Notes: generated by a model from the letters alone, not told the origin. DNA of 64,000 nt from Nocardia niigatensis NBRC 100131 (GCF_000308655.1 NZ_BAGC01000035.1:300994-364993), one strand, 5' to 3'. Shown: positions 35,019 to 44,806, numbered from the stretch's first letter. A program made the numbers and translations.

Positions 35019-35708
35019 TTGCCGCCGAAGGCTGTTCGCGAGCGCCGCCGCCCCACGCAGGAGCGTTCGAAGGCGACCCGGGAACACATTCTCGACACCG
35101 CCGCGCAGTTGTTCGGCGAACGCGGGATCCCGAACACCTCGACCAACCGGATCGCCACGGCGGCCGGGGTGAGCATCGGGACCCTGTACCGGTACTTCTC
35201 GGATCGGGCCGTGATCGTCGACGAGCTCCTCAGCCGCCTCATCGAGAAAATCGAACGCCGTTTCACCCAATGGGTTTCGGAGCTGTCGCGGCCACCGGCC
35301 GGCAGTCCGCCGCGGTCGAGCCTGCGGCTGATCACCGAGATGCTGGAGCTGTTCACCGCGGAACTCGTGGCCAATGCCAAACTGGTGCGCGCGCTGGTGG
35401 CGGGCGTGCAGTTCTACAGCAGCGGGCTGCCCGAGTTCGAGCCGCGGTTGCGCCTGCTGGTCAAGGTGCTGCTGATCCAGATCCTCGGCCCCGGCGACGA
35501 TCGCCGATACGATGCGATGAGCTTCGTGCTGATCAATACCGGCTTCGCGAGCGTGCTGCGAGCATCGGCGTTCGAGGTCGGCGATCGCGAGCGCGAGGAG
35601 GCGATCGCCCTGACCGCGCAGATGATCACCGCATGGCTCGAGGCCGAGGCCCGAACCGCCACCGGCACAACGGATCATGAGACCGCCGGGATCCTCCCGC
35701 TACAGTGA
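35019..35708 (+). CDS. TetR-family transcriptional regulator
   Basis: A 229-residue regulator. The helix-turn-helix lies at about residues 15-62 (REHILDTAAQLFGERGIPNTSTNRIATAAGVS; TLYRYFSDRAVIVDELL), followed by an all-helical ligand domain of the TetR_C_17-like kind. TTG 35019 is chosen since GTGAGGAGG ends about 6 bases before it; the longer open frame upstream belongs to the SnoaL remnant. Its 3' end overlaps the convergent lipase gene by 9 bases. Target and ligand unknown. Confidence 0.85.
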   Translation: MPPKAVRERRRPTQERSKATREHILDTAAQLFGERGIPNTSTNRIATAAGVSIGTLYRYFSDRAVIVDELLSRLIEKIERRFTQWVSELSRPPAGSPPRSSLRLITEMLELFTAELVANAKLVRALVAGVQFYSSGLPEFEPRLRLLVKVLLIQILGPGDDRRYDAMSFVLINTGFASVLRASAFEVGDREREEAIALTAQMITAWLEAEARTATGTTDHETAGILPLQ

Positions 35709-36893
35709 CCCGCCGCCGCCCAGCAGCCACGGATTGAACGTGCACTGCAGATCCGGGTGTTTCGCCGGGTCCAGGGCACGCAGCGCGATGGACAGCGCCC
35801 GCGGCGAGTACATCATCGTCAGGTGATCGGAGACGTCCTGCTCGCACCCGTCCTGGAGCGTGATGTTGGTGACCTGGGCGCCCGGCCCGGCCTTCAGGAA
35901 CGTCAGGTCGTAGGGATTGGTGACCTCGTCGTAGCGGGTGCCGACCACCGTGTAGTCGATGCCGGGCACGGTGTCCCCGTTCGCGTTCAGTTTGTTGACG
36001 AAATCCGACCCGATGGTCTGCTGGATTCCGGCGTGACCCACGAACATCTCGACGAACCCGAGAATATCGATGCCGAAGTTGTTGACCGCCCGGCCGAGCG
36101 CGCCGATGCCGTCGAGCGAGGTGCCGTGGTGGGTGGCACCGAAGGTCACCATATTGTGGACCTTGGCGGCGCCGCCCTCGAACTTGGTGTACCAGTTGGC
36201 CATCGCACCGCCCTGTGAATGCGCGACGATGTCCACCTGCGGTGCGCCGGTGGCGGCGAGTACGCGATCCACGAAGGCGGACAGCTGTTTCGCCGAATCC
36301 TGGATATAGCCGGTGCCCATGGTGCCGGGCAGCACCGACCCGAGGCCGCCGCCCTCGATCAGATTCGACCGGCCGTAGTTGAGGGTGAAGGTGCAGAATC
36401 CGGCGTCCTTGATGGGCTGCCCCATGAAGGCGAAACCGTTGAACGCGTTCATCCAGGTGCCGTGCACCAGGATCACCGGGCGCGGATGCTCCACGGTCGG
36501 CTTGCAGTTCCAGTCGTTGGCGCCCGGTGGGGTGGCGTCCGGGTGCGCGATGCCGTAGCCGAACGCCGCCAGCCACGAGGTCATGGACGGTCCGTAACCC
36601 TGTGTGTCGGTGGCGTATCCGCCCGAGGAGCCCGAACTGGAACCGGACCCGCCGTAGCAGTTACCCGATCCATTGCCCGAGCCGGCGCCGCTGCCGGAGG
36701 TGCACGCGGATCCGGAGTCGGCGATCGGACCGGCCTGTTTCAGGCCCGCGGCGATGTAATCGGCCAATTGCCGATCGGTGAGCGCCGGGTCGGGTGCGGC
36801 GTCGGCGCCCGCCCCGGCGAATCCGACCGCCAGCAGCGAGACGCCCATCATGATGGATGCCCGCACTACCCCGCGGTGGGTACTTCGTCTCAT
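35700..36893 (-). CDS. Secreted triacylglycerol lipase/esterase (class 2-like)
   Basis: A 397-residue exported alpha/beta hydrolase. A signal peptide covers about residues 1-33 (ASIMMGVSLLAVGFAGAGADA). Residues 60-95 form a Gly/Ser linker with two cysteines. The catalytic domain has PVILVHGTWMN (oxyanion region), nucleophile S226 in VAHSQGGAMANW, an aspartate in the TRYDEVTNPY region and a histidine in VSDHLTMM. It likely hydrolyses lipids or esters outside the cell. ATG 36893 follows GGAGG. Convergent with the TetR gene and divergent from the MaoC-like gene. Confidence 0.85.
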   Translation of the reverse strand: MRRSTHRGVVRASIMMGVSLLAVGFAGAGADAAPDPALTDRQLADYIAAGLKQAGPIADSGSACTSGSGAGSGNGSGNCYGGSGSSSGSSGGYATDTQGYGPSMTSWLAAFGYGIAHPDATPPGANDWNCKPTVEHPRPVILVHGTWMNAFNGFAFMGQPIKDAGFCTFTLNYGRSNLIEGGGLGSVLPGTMGTGYIQDSAKQLSAFVDRVLAATGAPQVDIVAHSQGGAMANWYTKFEGGAAKVHNMVTFGATHHGTSLDGIGALGRAVNNFGIDILGFVEMFVGHAGIQQTIGSDFVNKLNANGDTVPGIDYTVVGTRYDEVTNPYDLTFLKAGPGAQVTNITLQDGCEQDVSDHLTMMYSPRALSIALRALDPAKHPDLQCTFNPWLLGGGGSL

Positions 36894-37236
36894 TTCGTGC
36901 CCTCCTGCTGCCGTGCATGAATCGGTTTCCGGGCGCCGGCAGTCGATGGCCGGCGACGAAACCGCGCTCACGGTAGGCCGCTGCGAAAGACGCACAGAAG
37001 GCAATTGGTCGAAATATGGACCCGCTCACCAATATTCGGCAGGCGTTTCGGGACGCCGTCACAAATACGGCCGCTCCCAGTGTCCTTCACAAAGCAGGGC
37101 GCCCCGATTCCGTGAAATATCCAAGAATCGGCGCCGAATGGCCCCGAACGCCCGCGGAAAAAGGATCGTCGGAGATTCCGGCGGACCTGGTATCCGGGCC
37201 GTGCCGGTCAGGGAACGCATCCGGAGAGGAGAGGCC
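36894..37236. other. Divergent promoter region, lipase / MaoC-like gene
   Basis: About 340 non-coding bases separate the two divergent starts. It is locally AT-richer around 37005-37110. I see no convincing palindrome, RNA gene or small protein in it. Confidence 0.4.
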
Positions 37237-38220
37237 ATGGGTGGCAGGACCTTCGGCACGGGAGCCGAGCACGCGCGGGCCATGGTCGGGTACCGGTATC
37301 GGTGCGCGCGACCCTTCGTGGTGGAGCACCGGCGGATCCGGGAATTCGCCCGTGCCGTCCAGGCATTCCACCCCGCCTACTGGCAGGAGTCGGCGGCCGC
37401 GCACCTGGGATTCGACCAGATCCTCGCACCGCCCACTTTCGCGGCGTCGATCTGGCGGCAGGCCCGCCGCGAGGCGCTGGAGCAGCTGATCACCGGATAC
37501 CACTCGGACCGGATCGTGCACGTCGACCAGACGCTCGATATCGGCCGTCCCTTGCTCGCGGGGGACGTGATCACCTGCGATGTGTATATCGAATCGTTCC
37601 GGCAGTTCAAGACTTTCGACGTCATCACCGTCACCGGCGTACTCCTCGACCGGCACGGGAATCCGGTGCAGACGGATTCGACCGCGCTGCTGGCTCGCGT
37701 CGACGGCACCGAACACCACCGCGCCGGCGACTCCGTGACACTCACCGGCCCATCGGAGTCCGTGCCAGCGATTCCCGCCTCGCTGCGCGGCAGCACCCGC
37801 CCGGCGTGCACCCGCATCGACTTCGACCGGCTCGCCGTCGATACCGAGCTCCCGCGCGCAGGCGCCACGGTGACCGCCGCCGATCTGGCGAATTACGCAC
37901 GCCTGGCGGGTGATTCGCCTGCGGACACCTTCCTCGGACACCAGCTGATCCTCGGATTGGCCGCCGGGTATCTCACCTCGTGGACCCGCGACCCGGCCGC
38001 GGTGACGAAATACCGGGCCGAGTTCGCCAATCAGGTGCACTATCTGGCGGTCTCGGAGACCGAAGCCGCCGAGATCGAATTCGGCGGCCGTGTCATCGCG
38101 GTGGATCACCGCCACCGCACCGCCACCGTCGCGATCGAGGCGAAATCACGGGGCCGCAGACTTTTCGGATACTCCAGCGCGGAAGTCGCTTTCGCACCAG
38201 TTGTTCCGGCGCGCTGGTGA
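37237..38220 (+). CDS. Double-hotdog MaoC-family dehydratase/hydratase
   Basis: A 327-residue protein with two consecutive hotdog folds. The N-terminal half (about 5-165) resembles the MaoC_dehydrat_N unit of HadA/HadC with FVVEHRRIREFARAVQ, LAPPTFAASIW, VHVDQTLDIGRPLLAGD. The C-terminal half (about 185-325) starts TRIDFDRLAVDTELPRAGATVTAADLANYARLAGD and has FLGHQLILGLAAGYL. Such fused enzymes hydrate or dehydrate acyl-CoA or acyl-ACP. The hydratase motif DxNPxH is not intact: the equivalent reads AGDSPADTFLGH, so activity may differ. ATG 37237 follows GGAGAGGAGAGG. It is not in an operon with other lipid genes. Confidence 0.8.
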   Translation: MGGRTFGTGAEHARAMVGYRYRCARPFVVEHRRIREFARAVQAFHPAYWQESAAAHLGFDQILAPPTFAASIWRQARREALEQLITGYHSDRIVHVDQTLDIGRPLLAGDVITCDVYIESFRQFKTFDVITVTGVLLDRHGNPVQTDSTALLARVDGTEHHRAGDSVTLTGPSESVPAIPASLRGSTRPACTRIDFDRLAVDTELPRAGATVTAADLANYARLAGDSPADTFLGHQLILGLAAGYLTSWTRDPAAVTKYRAEFANQVHYLAVSETEAAEIEFGGRVIAVDHRHRTATVAIEAKSRGRRLFGYSSAEVAFAPVVPARW

Positions 38221-38243
38221 TATTGCCGGGCAATTCGCCGTTC

Positions 38244-39476
38244 TCAGCGTTCCTTGCCGCGGCCGGTGAACGTCCGCGCTATGAGCGCCGAACGCAGTTG
38301 CCACAGCCCGGAATTCACCGTCGGATCGAATCCGGTGAGCTGGTGGATACGCTTGAGCCGATAATCGACGGTATTCGTATGAATATGCATCACCCGCGCG
38401 GTGCGCTGCCGGCTGAGATTATTGCTGATGTGACAGCGCAGGGTCTGCAAGAGCTCGGGGTGCGCGTCGAGCGGATTCAGCAGTGCGCCCAGGGATTCCC
38501 GGCCCGGGCCCGGACGGGTCAGCTGGTACTCCAGGGCCATGTCGGCGAACCGGTACAGCCCGGACAGACATTCCAGGCGCTGCACCATGTCGAGCAGTTC
38601 GTGGGCGCGATCCACGGCGGCGGACACCTCGTCCACGGGCGAGACGACCAGGGCCGCCGTGACCGGTACATGCGCGGCGGCCGAGAGTCGTGCCACGAGT
38701 TCGTCGAGGGCCTCGCCGGCGAGGGCGCCCGCCGGGATGAGGACGGTCCCCCCGTCGACGCTGAGCAGGGCGAGAGCGCGCTCACCACAGCGGATGGCGA
38801 GTTCGGCCTGCAACCGCCGCAGCTTCCGGCGCGCGACGACCTTCCCGTCCAGCATCGGATGGCGCTCGTCCGGGTGCTCCGGAATGTCCAGTGCCAGCAC
38901 GGAATACTCGGCGGCGATCTCGATGCCGCACTCGCGGGCCATGGTCGAGGTCGGGTGGCCCCCGATCAGCGCCGAGGTGAGCGTGTGGACCGCGGTGTGA
39001 TGCTCGCTCACCACCGCCTTGAATTCGCGCACGTAGGCGCGGGAGACGGTGGCGTTGATCGTATCCAGCATGGTCACCACCAGTTTCGCGCCATCCAGCA
39101 GACTGCCGAAGTCGTTTTCGGTCGCCCTCGAGAGCACCAGATCCATGCCGATCCGGAAGCCCTCGTGAATGGAGTGCAGGACGGTGTCGATGGGCACGCC
39201 CTCGCGGGCCCAGCCGGCCGCGGCCTCCGCGAGCCGACCGGCCTTCTCGGGAACGTCCTTGCCGTCCAGCATCGCGACGGCCAGTTCCAGGCACACCCGG
39301 GTCACGGCGGTCACGTCACCGGAGATGATGTCCCCGGGCAGCGTGCCGCAGGGAATCACGTTGTCGACGAAATGTCCCACCAGTCGGCGGGATACGCTGC
39401 GGACGTCCTGCAATGGGGTGGACATCGGCTGTCCGGAGACGATCAGGCCGCCTCGCAGCGCTCCAGCAGTAGTCAT
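38244..39476 (-). CDS. PucR-family transcriptional regulator
   Basis: A 410-residue regulator with the RsbR-like N-terminal helical domain (REGVPIDTVLHSIHEGFRIG), a GGDEF-like middle domain (about 190-310) and a C-terminal PucR helix-turn-helix (about 340-395: LLQTLRCHISNNLSRQRTARVMHIHTN, then VDYRLKRIHQLTG). ATG 39476 follows AAGGAG. In Nocardia and Streptomyces such genes often accompany secondary-metabolite or P450 genes; here it lies 180 bases beyond the end of the P450/prenyl synthase group, on the same strand. It may regulate that group. Confidence 0.88.
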   Translation of the reverse strand: MTTAGALRGGLIVSGQPMSTPLQDVRSVSRRLVGHFVDNVIPCGTLPGDIISGDVTAVTRVCLELAVAMLDGKDVPEKAGRLAEAAAGWAREGVPIDTVLHSIHEGFRIGMDLVLSRATENDFGSLLDGAKLVVTMLDTINATVSRAYVREFKAVVSEHHTAVHTLTSALIGGHPTSTMARECGIEIAAEYSVLALDIPEHPDERHPMLDGKVVARRKLRRLQAELAIRCGERALALLSVDGGTVLIPAGALAGEALDELVARLSAAAHVPVTAALVVSPVDEVSAAVDRAHELLDMVQRLECLSGLYRFADMALEYQLTRPGPGRESLGALLNPLDAHPELLQTLRCHISNNLSRQRTARVMHIHTNTVDYRLKRIHQLTGFDPTVNSGLWQLRSALIARTFTGRGKER

Positions 39477-39658
39477 CGTCGACTCCTTCCGATCCACGCA
39501 CGTCATCGGCGTGATCGAACTCTAAAGCGACGAAGTGCTCACCTTCTACTCTCTTTCCGCACGCGCCCGCATGATCGCCGAGAGGGCCTCTGACCTGCGG
39601 CGTCGCGGAACTCGAGCCCATCGCCGCCGCTATCTCTGCAACTCGGAGACACACCTGC

Positions 39659-40930
39659 TCATCTTTCGGGGGCGGGAATCAGACCCCCGATGTCCCCGTA
39701 GGACGTCGCCGGTTCGACGCGACCGCCGTTGCGGACCGTGTGTGCCGCGGTCAGTGCCGCGTCCAGGGCCGCGCGGTAGAGAAGGGAACCGGTGCTGACG
39801 CGTTGGACGCCCAGCCGCGCCAGGTCGGCGAGCGGGCGCTGCGCAAGGACATTGAGCGGCACGGGAATCGCCGTGACGAGCGCCGCGATGTCGTCGTCGC
39901 GGGTGACACCGGGCACGAAGATGCCGTCGGCGCCGGCATCCACGTAGCGGTGGGCGCGGTCGAGGGTGGTGTCGTGTTCGCGGTCCAGCCAGTAGGTGTC
40001 GACGCGGGCATTGACGAACAATCCGGGCGCACCGTCCTTGAGCGCACGAACCAGATCGGCGTGCGCGCCGGGATCGCCGGCGGCGTCTTCCACGTTCACT
40101 CCCGCCACACCCATTTCCCACAGGCGCGCGGCCAGCTCGCGCGGATCCGCGCCGAATCCCGATTCGATGTCGACGGTCACCGGGACCGGGAGCCGGACGA
40201 GTGCGGCTGCCAGCGTGAGAGTCTCGTTCAGGGTCGATCCGGCCGCGTCCGGAAGTCCGTGCGCCGCAGCCACTCCGAGACTGGTGGTCCCGATCGCCGG
40301 ATGACCGTCCGCGACCAGCGCCGCCGCGGTCGCGAAGTCCCACACATTGGGCAGCAGCAACGGCGTGTCCTGATAGTGGAGCTGATGGAACCGTCCGGCC
40401 GCCGCGGCCAGTGCGAGCGCGTGCGCCCGCCCCGGGCAGGCGTGGCGACCAGCGCCGAACGGTCGCCCGGTCAGGTCCACCTCCACGATCTCCCCCGCCG
40501 CACCGATCCGGCGAGTCGCCGGCACCGGCGGATTGTCACCGGCGATCAGCGCCGAAGTGGCGGCGCAGGCCTGCACCAGAATCCCGATCCGATTGGCCGT
40601 CAGCTCATCGGCAGTTCCCCCGAACGCGGCCACCAGCCGATCGACCGCCGCATCCGCTGCCGCGCTGACCTCCCGATGCGGCTGATAGCACTCCGCGACC
40701 AACTCCACATCGCCAACCTCGACCCGAACACCGAGCGCCGCAGCCAATTCCGCCACATGATGCCCACGGCGACTCCGCAACGCAGCCGCGTCCACCCTCG
40801 CCAGCTCCCGCTCGACGATCGCGCGCCGCCGCCGATGCGCCTCCCCCGCGCTGAACCGCGCCACCTGCGCACGCAACCACGCCACACCACGATCGCCGGG
40901 CGACACCGGCGGAACCGGAAGATCCAACAT
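39659..40930 (-). CDS. Minimal cytochrome P450-like domain fused to isocitrate lyase/PEP mutase domain
   Basis: A 423-residue protein of two unlike parts. Residues 1-175 look like a shortened P450: an early FSAGEAHRRRRAIVE segment, an I-helix-like LVQACAATSALIAG, and a heme-loop motif FGAGRHACPGRAHA with C165. The ExxR helix and most of the normal 400-residue fold are missing. Residues 178-423 are a complete ICL/PEP-mutase barrel: LLLPNVWDFATAAALV, GTTSLGVAAAHGLPD, DIESGFGADPRELA, NVEDAAGDPG, FVNARVDTYW. ATG 40930 lies 7 bases after TAGCGT. Both domain types are found as separate proteins; whether heme is bound and what the barrel does are unknown. The next genes on this strand are P450s. Confidence 0.75.
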   Translation of the reverse strand: MLDLPVPPVSPGDRGVAWLRAQVARFSAGEAHRRRRAIVERELARVDAAALRSRRGHHVAELAAALGVRVEVGDVELVAECYQPHREVSAAADAAVDRLVAAFGGTADELTANRIGILVQACAATSALIAGDNPPVPATRRIGAAGEIVEVDLTGRPFGAGRHACPGRAHALALAAAAGRFHQLHYQDTPLLLPNVWDFATAAALVADGHPAIGTTSLGVAAAHGLPDAAGSTLNETLTLAAALVRLPVPVTVDIESGFGADPRELAARLWEMGVAGVNVEDAAGDPGAHADLVRALKDGAPGLFVNARVDTYWLDREHDTTLDRAHRYVDAGADGIFVPGVTRDDDIAALVTAIPVPLNVLAQRPLADLARLGVQRVSTGSLLYRAALDAALTAAHTVRNGGRVEPATSYGDIGGLIPAPER

Positions 40931-41122
40931 GATCTTCACGCTAGAACCGCAAAGCTTCGGCGGGCACCGAAGTGTCGCCGGCGCCGAGGCCGCGTGGGAG
41001 CCTATCGGCGGCTCGCCGCGGGCACGGCTGCGCGGCCGCGCCGTCATCGTCCCCTGATCCGTCCGATCACCCTGCGCGGGCTCCTGTTTCGAATCGGCCG
41101 GAGCCCGCGTCGCATTCGCGTT

Positions 41123-42349
41123 CTACTCGGCGGTCAGATAGACCGGCAGCGCAGCGTGCCCGTTGGAGATGAAGCTGGGCAGGGCGTGCAGTTCCTCGAC
41201 CGGCACGGCCAGTCGCAGGTCGGGGAACCGGTGGAACAGTTGCGGGAGCGCGGTATTCGCTTCCAGGCGGGCCAGTGGCGCGCCGAGGCAGTGGTGGGCG
41301 CCGTGCCCGAAAGCCATATGGCTCTTGTTCTCCCGGGTGAGGTTGAACTCGGTAGCGGTCTCGCCGTGCACCTTCACGTCCCGGCCGGGAGCGGCGTAAC
41401 AGACGATGATGGGGTCGCCCGCGGCGATGTGGACGCCCTCGTAGTCGATGTCCTCGACGGCGAAACGCAGCGGGGCGTGCACGACCGCGGTGTCGAAACG
41501 TAGTGACTCCTCGACCAGTTCGGGCCAGGCCACCTCTCCGGCGCGCAGCGCCTTCAGCTGATCGGGGTGCCCGAGGGCGGCGGTGATGGCTTGGTCGAGC
41601 AGGTTGATGGTGGTCTCGTGACCCGCGCTGATGACCAGCAGCAGGGTGTCGACCAGTTCCTGCTCGGTCAGCGCCGACCCGTCCTCGTCGTCGCGCGCCG
41701 CGATGAGCGCGCTCGTGAGGTCGTCACCGGGCTCGGCGCGCTTGCGGGCGACGAGTTCACCGAGCAGCCGGTACAGCTCGAAGTAGTTGGCCGCCGCCTC
41801 CTCCGCGCCGCGAGTGGTGTCGAACAGGCTGTCGGCGCAGGCCCGCAGACCGGGCAGCATCACGTCGGGGACACCCATCAGCTCGGAGATGACACGGATG
41901 GGCAGCTGGTAGCAGAACGCCTCGCGCAGATCGACGATCTCGCCGGCGGGCAAGGCGGCCAGCGTGTCGAGCAGTTCGGCGGTGATGGCCTCGATCTGTG
42001 GTTGCAGGGCGGCGCTGCGGCGCGCGGTGAAGGCGGGCGCGACGAGTTTGCGCAGGCGCCGGTGGTCGGCACCGTAGGCGGTGAACATGTTGGTGACCGC
42101 CACCCACGCGAACAGCGGCCAGTCGGGCTGTATCTCGCCATTGCTGAACGCGGGCCAGTGCTGACGCGCGTCCTTGGAGACGCGGGAGTCGGTGAGCAGC
42201 AGTTCGAGCAGGGTGGTGTCGGTGACCGACCAGGCGCGGACCCCGCCGGGTAGCTCCACCAGGGTCGCGGGTCCACGCTCGCGTAGCCGGAGAATCTCGC
42301 CCTGGGTGTCGACGCCGGTGGTGTCGAGGGTGAGGGGTTCGGTGGTCAT
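41123..42349 (-). CDS. Cytochrome P450
   Basis: A 408-residue P450 with all key motifs: I-helix AGHETT, K-helix EESLR (ExxR), and the heme loop [15 protein letters not shown] with the axial cysteine near residue 350. Bacterial class I P450s take electrons from ferredoxin; no ferredoxin gene lies next to it. The sequence resembles CYP105/107-like Streptomyces and Nocardia enzymes that oxidise natural products or xenobiotics. It starts 10 bases after the stop of the next P450-like gene, so the two are co-transcribed. Confidence 0.93.
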   Translation of the reverse strand: MTTEPLTLDTTGVDTQGEILRLRERGPATLVELPGGVRAWSVTDTTLLELLLTDSRVSKDARQHWPAFSNGEIQPDWPLFAWVAVTNMFTAYGADHRRLRKLVAPAFTARRSAALQPQIEAITAELLDTLAALPAGEIVDLREAFCYQLPIRVISELMGVPDVMLPGLRACADSLFDTTRGAEEAAANYFELYRLLGELVARKRAEPGDDLTSALIAARDDEDGSALTEQELVDTLLLVISAGHETTINLLDQAITAALGHPDQLKALRAGEVAWPELVEESLRFDTAVVHAPLRFAVEDIDYEGVHIAAGDPIIVCYAAPGRDVKVHGETATEFNLTRENKSHMAFGHGAHHCLGAPLARLEANTALPQLFHRFPDLRLAVPVEELHALPSFISNGHAALPVYLTAE

Positions 42350-42359
42350 GGTGTTCTCC

Positions 42360-43589
42360 TCAGTTCACATGCATGGGCAGGGTCGGCGGGAAAACGACGG
42401 GCAGCGCGCTCAGCGCGCGATGAAAAGGCCCTGGCCGCCAGACCAATTCGGCATCGGGCACGGCGAGCCGCAGATCCGGCAGGGCGTCGAGCAGCTGATC
42501 GATCGCGTCCTGGGCGATCAGGTAGGCGGGCGACCGGGCCGGGCAGGCATGCGGGCCGACACTCCACGCGAGATGCGCGCGGTTGTCGGTGAATTCGCGC
42601 GCGCCGACCGCGGGATCGTTGTTGCCGGCGGCCATACTGACCACGACCGGCTGATGCGCGGGCAACCAGACGCCGTCGACCAGAATCGGGTGCCGCGGAT
42701 AGCTGATGCAGTAGTTGGCGCCGGGCGGGTCGTTGAACAGCACCTCGTCGAGGGCGCCGCGCGTGGAGAGACTGCCGCCCAGCAGACTTCCCGCGAATCG
42801 GGCGTCGGTCATCATGAGCCGCAGCGTGTTCACGATGAGGTTCTGCTCGGGTTCGATGCCCGCGCCGTAGAGGGTGACGATCTGGTGGATCATCTCCTCG
42901 TCGGTGAGCTCCGCCGGGTGCCCGACCAGCCGCGACACGATGTCGTCGCCGGGCTGCGCCCGCTTGAGCACCACCAGCTCGAGCACAGCGGAGCTCATCA
43001 TCCGGTTCCCGGCCTCCGCGTCGACGCCCTCCCAGATCGCCGCCTGACCCGCCGCGATGCGCTGACCGATCTGCGGCGGGCACCCCAGCATCGCGTTGAT
43101 CACATGGAAAGCCAGCGGAAACGCGTACTGCGACACCAGATCCGCGCTACCCTCCGCGCAGAACGCGTTGATCAGCGGCACCGCGACCCGCTCCACGGTG
43201 GCGTGCAGCCCGTGCGGATCCACCGCCTCGAGCGCGGCCACATTGGCGGTCCGGTACCGGCGATGATCGGATCCGCTGCTGCGCAACGCATTGGGACGCC
43301 ATTCCAGCATCGGCATGACCGGACTGTCCGGCGGCGCCGTGCGCTGCCAGATACGCGGATCGGCGGGAAAATTGTCCGGGTCATTGAGGATTCGCAGGGC
43401 GGTCCGGTACCCGATCACCAGCGTGGCCGGCACTCCCGGCGCCAGCTCCACCGGGGCCAGCGATCCGTATCGCGCCCGTAGCTCGCGATAGATCCGATGC
43501 GGGTCGGCCGCGAATTCGGGCGAGTAGAGCGGCACGCGCGGTCCCACACCGGCGGCCTGTGCACCATCGGCAGAGCCGCCATGCGTCAT
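42360..43589 (-). CDS. Atypical cytochrome P450 lacking the ExxR motif (CYP157-like)
   Basis: A 409-residue P450-like protein. The heme loop [18 protein letters not shown] keeps the cysteine. In the K helix, where ExxR is expected, it has LDEVLFND: the arginine is absent. The I helix reads YGAGIEPEQ without the usual threonine. Streptomyces CYP157 proteins are the known group that lacks ExxR, and they too pair with a normal P450; the C-terminal [15 protein letters not shown] segment is also in keeping with that group. GTPase conservon genes that often accompany them are not in the window. Function unknown. Confidence 0.75.
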   Translation of the reverse strand: MTHGGSADGAQAAGVGPRVPLYSPEFAADPHRIYRELRARYGSLAPVELAPGVPATLVIGYRTALRILNDPDNFPADPRIWQRTAPPDSPVMPMLEWRPNALRSSGSDHRRYRTANVAALEAVDPHGLHATVERVAVPLINAFCAEGSADLVSQYAFPLAFHVINAMLGCPPQIGQRIAAGQAAIWEGVDAEAGNRMMSSAVLELVVLKRAQPGDDIVSRLVGHPAELTDEEMIHQIVTLYGAGIEPEQNLIVNTLRLMMTDARFAGSLLGGSLSTRGALDEVLFNDPPGANYCISYPRHPILVDGVWLPAHQPVVVSMAAGNNDPAVGAREFTDNRAHLAWSVGPHACPARSPAYLIAQDAIDQLLDALPDLRLAVPDAELVWRPGPFHRALSALPVVFPPTLPMHVN

Positions 43590-43732
43590 AACCAGTCAAT
43601 TCTCTTGTGCTCCAGCCGATCCCGGGACCGGCCTTCGCCACCGTAACAGAACGACCGGTGTACGCGACAACAACGAGAGAGAACGTCGAGACGACACGTC
43701 ACAAAGGTTGTGAAACCGCCGTTACCCGCGCA

Positions 43733-44806
43733 TCACCCGATGATCATGTCGGCGGCGTTGCGCAGTCCCGCCACGGCGAATTCGGGGATCCTGTCGTCGT
43801 CGAGCGCGATCCCGATCTGAATGCGACGCTGCCCGATCATCCGTTCCACTTCGCAACGGGCCGTGGCCGACAGGATGTCGCGGCAGAGTTCGGCGCCGGT
43901 CTCGTCCAGGCGCGCATTGCCGACGAGCCCGGCGAGATGGTCACGGCGTTCGGGGGTCGCAAGGCGCAGGGCCAGGGCGAGCAGCACCGTGTGCCGGCCC
44001 TCGCGCAGATCCTGCAGGCCGGCGCCGCCGATCGGCTCGACGTCGTGGAAGACATTGCGCAATTCGTCCTGCAGCCGCGCGGCCTCGCCCAGCGGGAGCG
44101 CGTAGGCGGTCAGCGCGCTCAGCACGTCCTGATCCGCTCCCGCCAGCGCCGCGCCGACGTGCAGCGGCCGCTCCACCAGGCACGCCACGGTCCGGTAACG
44201 CAGGATCTCCAGCGCCTGATCCAGATCCGGGGTCGGGCGGCCGCTGGTGACCAGTTCCAGATAGCGGCCGTAGTTCACCTCGGTGCGCAGGATGTCGAGC
44301 ACCGCCGAGACGGCCGCGCTCTGCGCCGGGGACAGGCCCGCCCCGTGCAGCAGCTCCTGCGCCCAGCCCAGGCCGCAGTCGCCGAGCACGATGGCGCTGC
44401 GCGCACCGAATCGTTCGGCCGCGTGTCCGGACCGGACCCGGCGGCTGCGGTCGGCGGCGATGCGGTGCACGGTGGGCCGCCCGTCGCGGGTGTCACGATC
44501 GTCGAGGAGGTCGTCGTGGATGAGGGTGGCGGTGTGCAGGAGTTCCACGGCGGCCGCGGTCCTGACGACCGCGTCCGGCAGTTCGACCCCGCCGCCCGCG
44601 TACCAGCCGAGGACGCAGAACAGGGACCGGATCCGGTTCCCACCGGCGAACAGGAACGAGCGGACCGCGCCGACCACGTCCGCGGGCAGCCGGTGGGCGG
44701 CCGCCGATTCGGCCTTGCGGTCGAGGAATTCGTGCAGGGCGGCGTCGATTCGCACACGAATCGAGCCATGGTCGAGGGGTGAATCGGTCACGGCCGACGC
44801 CGTCAT
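43733..44806 (-). CDS. Polyprenyl diphosphate synthase (GGPP synthase-like)
   Basis: A 357-residue trans-prenyltransferase that condenses allylic and homoallylic diphosphates. The first aspartate-rich motif is complete (LIHDDLLDDRDTRDGRPTVH). The second is altered: ARLQDELRNVFHD replaces the usual QxxDDxxDxxGD. GGNRIRSLFC (for GGKRLRP) and DLREGRHTVLLALAL (for DLREGKxT) are also diverged. Product length cannot be told safely. ATG 44806 has GGAG 6 bases before it; ATG 44824 is an alternative. It is upstream of and on the same strand as the two P450s, 143 bases away. No terpene cyclase is in the window, so the prenyl product's fate is open. Confidence 0.85.
   Translation of the reverse strand: MTASAVTDSPLDHGSIRVRIDAALHEFLDRKAESAAAHRLPADVVGAVRSFLFAGGNRIRSLFCVLGWYAGGGVELPDAVVRTAAAVELLHTATLIHDDLLDDRDTRDGRPTVHRIAADRSRRVRSGHAAERFGARSAIVLGDCGLGWAQELLHGAGLSPAQSAAVSAVLDILRTEVNYGRYLELVTSGRPTPDLDQALEILRYRTVACLVERPLHVGAALAGADQDVLSALTAYALPLGEAARLQDELRNVFHDVEPIGGAGLQDLREGRHTVLLALALRLATPERRDHLAGLVGNARLDETGAELCRDILSATARCEVERMIGQRRIQIGIALDDDRIPEFAVAGLRNAADMIIG

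Noticed and set aside
42360..43589. GTPase conservon around the CYP157-like gene
   Set aside because: The kinase, roadblock, DUF742 and GTPase genes of a conservon are all missing from the flanks.
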